Positions 62,958 to 64,000 of a DNA stretch of 64,000 bases are shown here, piece by piece. The stretch is from Arcuatula senhousia (Eukaryota > Mollusca > Bivalvia > Mytilida > Mytilidae): NCBI GenBank assembly GCA_963971305.1, contig OZ020317.1, positions 11,302,001 through 11,366,000 of the forward strand. The letters run 5' to 3'. Position 1 is the first letter of the stretch. Each line of letters starts with the position of its first letter. The position numbers and the translations under genes are program-made. The notes under the pieces are model-generated. The model worked only from the letters and a program-made list of their open reading frames with translations. It made no database searches and was not told where the DNA came from.

Positions 62958-63628
62958 AGGCATATTGTCTACGGCAAACTCATTTTTTTTAACCCTCAAT
63001 TTTTGGGTGTCAATTAGACCGAAATGCAATAAAATGAATATTGAAAAACAAATTTGCTACAAATTTTGCCTCAAAAGTAGTTTATTTTGATCAAAATAGC
63101 TCGACAATATTGATTGATATTTTATTTACCTGCACTACGTCACATTGACACAGATTTAGACTGAGTAGTTTTAACACGGACGCTAAGCGGAATCTCGAGT
63201 TTTGTCCCCGAATACATTGATATGTTGAAAAAATACCGATATTTTTCGTGTTTACCTTTTAAATAACATTCAAAAATTAATACAGGCAATAATTGTCAGT
63301 TTAATTCATTAAGTAGCTCTAATATTCGGTTGCCGTTTAAATTTTCTTCCGAGCTAAAACTTCGAGAAACAGATTATGCACCACGTGCAAGAACTATTGA
63401 AGTTTTCAATCAAAGAAAGTATAGTGCGCATGCTTACAGCTCATCTACATCTCATGAATATGAATTTTTGTAAAGCTTTACAAATATTATTTATTTTTCA
63501 ATTTTTGAAGTAATAAAGAACCTTAGTGGTATTTTGAAAGTTTGTATCTTTCTAAATAAACAAAACGAATAGTCTGACGACAATTTTTTGGTTTTACAAA
63601 AAAATATTTTTTCGTAGACAATATGCCT
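62958..63628. mobile_element. TTAA-flanked element with AGGCATATTGTCTACG ends
   Basis: AGGCATATTGTCTACG at 62958 is perfectly inverted as CGTAGACAATATGCCT at 63613-63628. TTAA abuts both ends (62954-62957, 63629-63632). A 671-bp non-autonomous element. TTAA target duplications are characteristic of piggyBac and Kolobok families. Confidence 0.85.
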
Positions 63629-63632
63629 TTAA

Positions 63633-64000
63633 GAACTTTAGAAAAATAAATAAAATAATTGAAGTTATGAAAAATCAAACAATAGACTTTATAGGAACAA
63701 AATATCATATTCTACTCTACGCAATAGGAAGTTTAAGTCAGGGGGTGGGGGCTAGATTGTAATTCAATAAAACTCAAACTTAGCATATAAGACCCCCTTT
63801 TAATTTTACAAAGTGAAATTGTCCTTTAATTCCAATCTTTTGACATCTATCAAAACATCCACACAAATGCAACTTCTCTCATAATCATACAGCTATGACA
63901 GGAAGTGTCAGGAATTGCAAATGTCACATTCAAGAATAAAAACTTCCATTCACTTTTCCCGCTACTTCTCTGTTTTGGTCCTTCGTTGACACCCAATGCC
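63633..64000. other. Window end, no gene seen
   Basis: AT-rich sequence without recognised feature; a further exon of the gene starting at 61219 was not found here. Confidence 0.4.

Overview
The window looks like nuclear DNA of an animal, most likely a marine bivalve close to the mussels. It is AT-rich and intron-rich, contains one clear animal gene built from small GT-AG exons, and is packed with nested transposable elements. The bivalve assignment rests on remembered resemblance of several dispersed repeats and of the desaturase to bivalve sequences; no search was run. Nothing bacterial, viral or organellar was seen.

Host genes. Positions 1072-12983 (+) hold the 3' two thirds of a front-end fatty acyl desaturase (FADS, delta-5/delta-6 type). 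The first histidine-box exon is present twice in tandem (1072-1173 and 3186-3287, both 102 nt, same phases), which suggests mutually exclusive exons. The second box (HMHYQHH) and the third box (QIEHH, split across an intron) follow. The cytochrome b5 end lies upstream of the window. One extra T in a run of six (about 7560-7565) breaks the frame of exon 7527-7625, so either this copy is damaged or the assembly has an error. At 61219 a short first coding exon (MDTSS...) with a perfect splice donor probably marks a second gene running off the right edge.

Mobile DNA. Positions 13-26 kb carry several dispersed repeat families. These include elements beginning TTTTTATACGACCGC, elements running AGCTCACC...CTCTTG, a GCCCCGGCGACGAC element, and terminal-inverted-repeat MITEs. 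Several are nested in each other, so their insertion points can be read by comparing copies.

The centre is a Russian doll. A satellite of about 20 bp (TTCTCACATAATGACAAAGTA) at 26585-26978 and 49765-53345 is split by an RTE-like LINE on the minus strand. The LINE's reverse transcriptase is in turn split by a 19,674-bp element (28039-47712). That element has ACCTAAC...GTTAGGT ends, a perfect 9-bp target duplication (GAAAAGAAT), and long inverted terminal arms made of a TTTTCCTTTTCG satellite (about 4.0 kb left, 2.5 kb right). This is the architecture of a Foldback element at giant size. A second Foldback-like unit, with arms of a TCGCC-rich array, sits inside it (about 32355-38000), along with LINE and Penelope-like fragments. 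No transposase was recognised inside.

Right flank. A Penelope-like reverse transcriptase (54995-56468) has a candidate hammerhead ribozyme just upstream (54842-54900). A CACTG...CAGTG element (57295-60193) carries subterminal GTGTTC repeats, and a TTAA-flanked element occupies 62958-63628.
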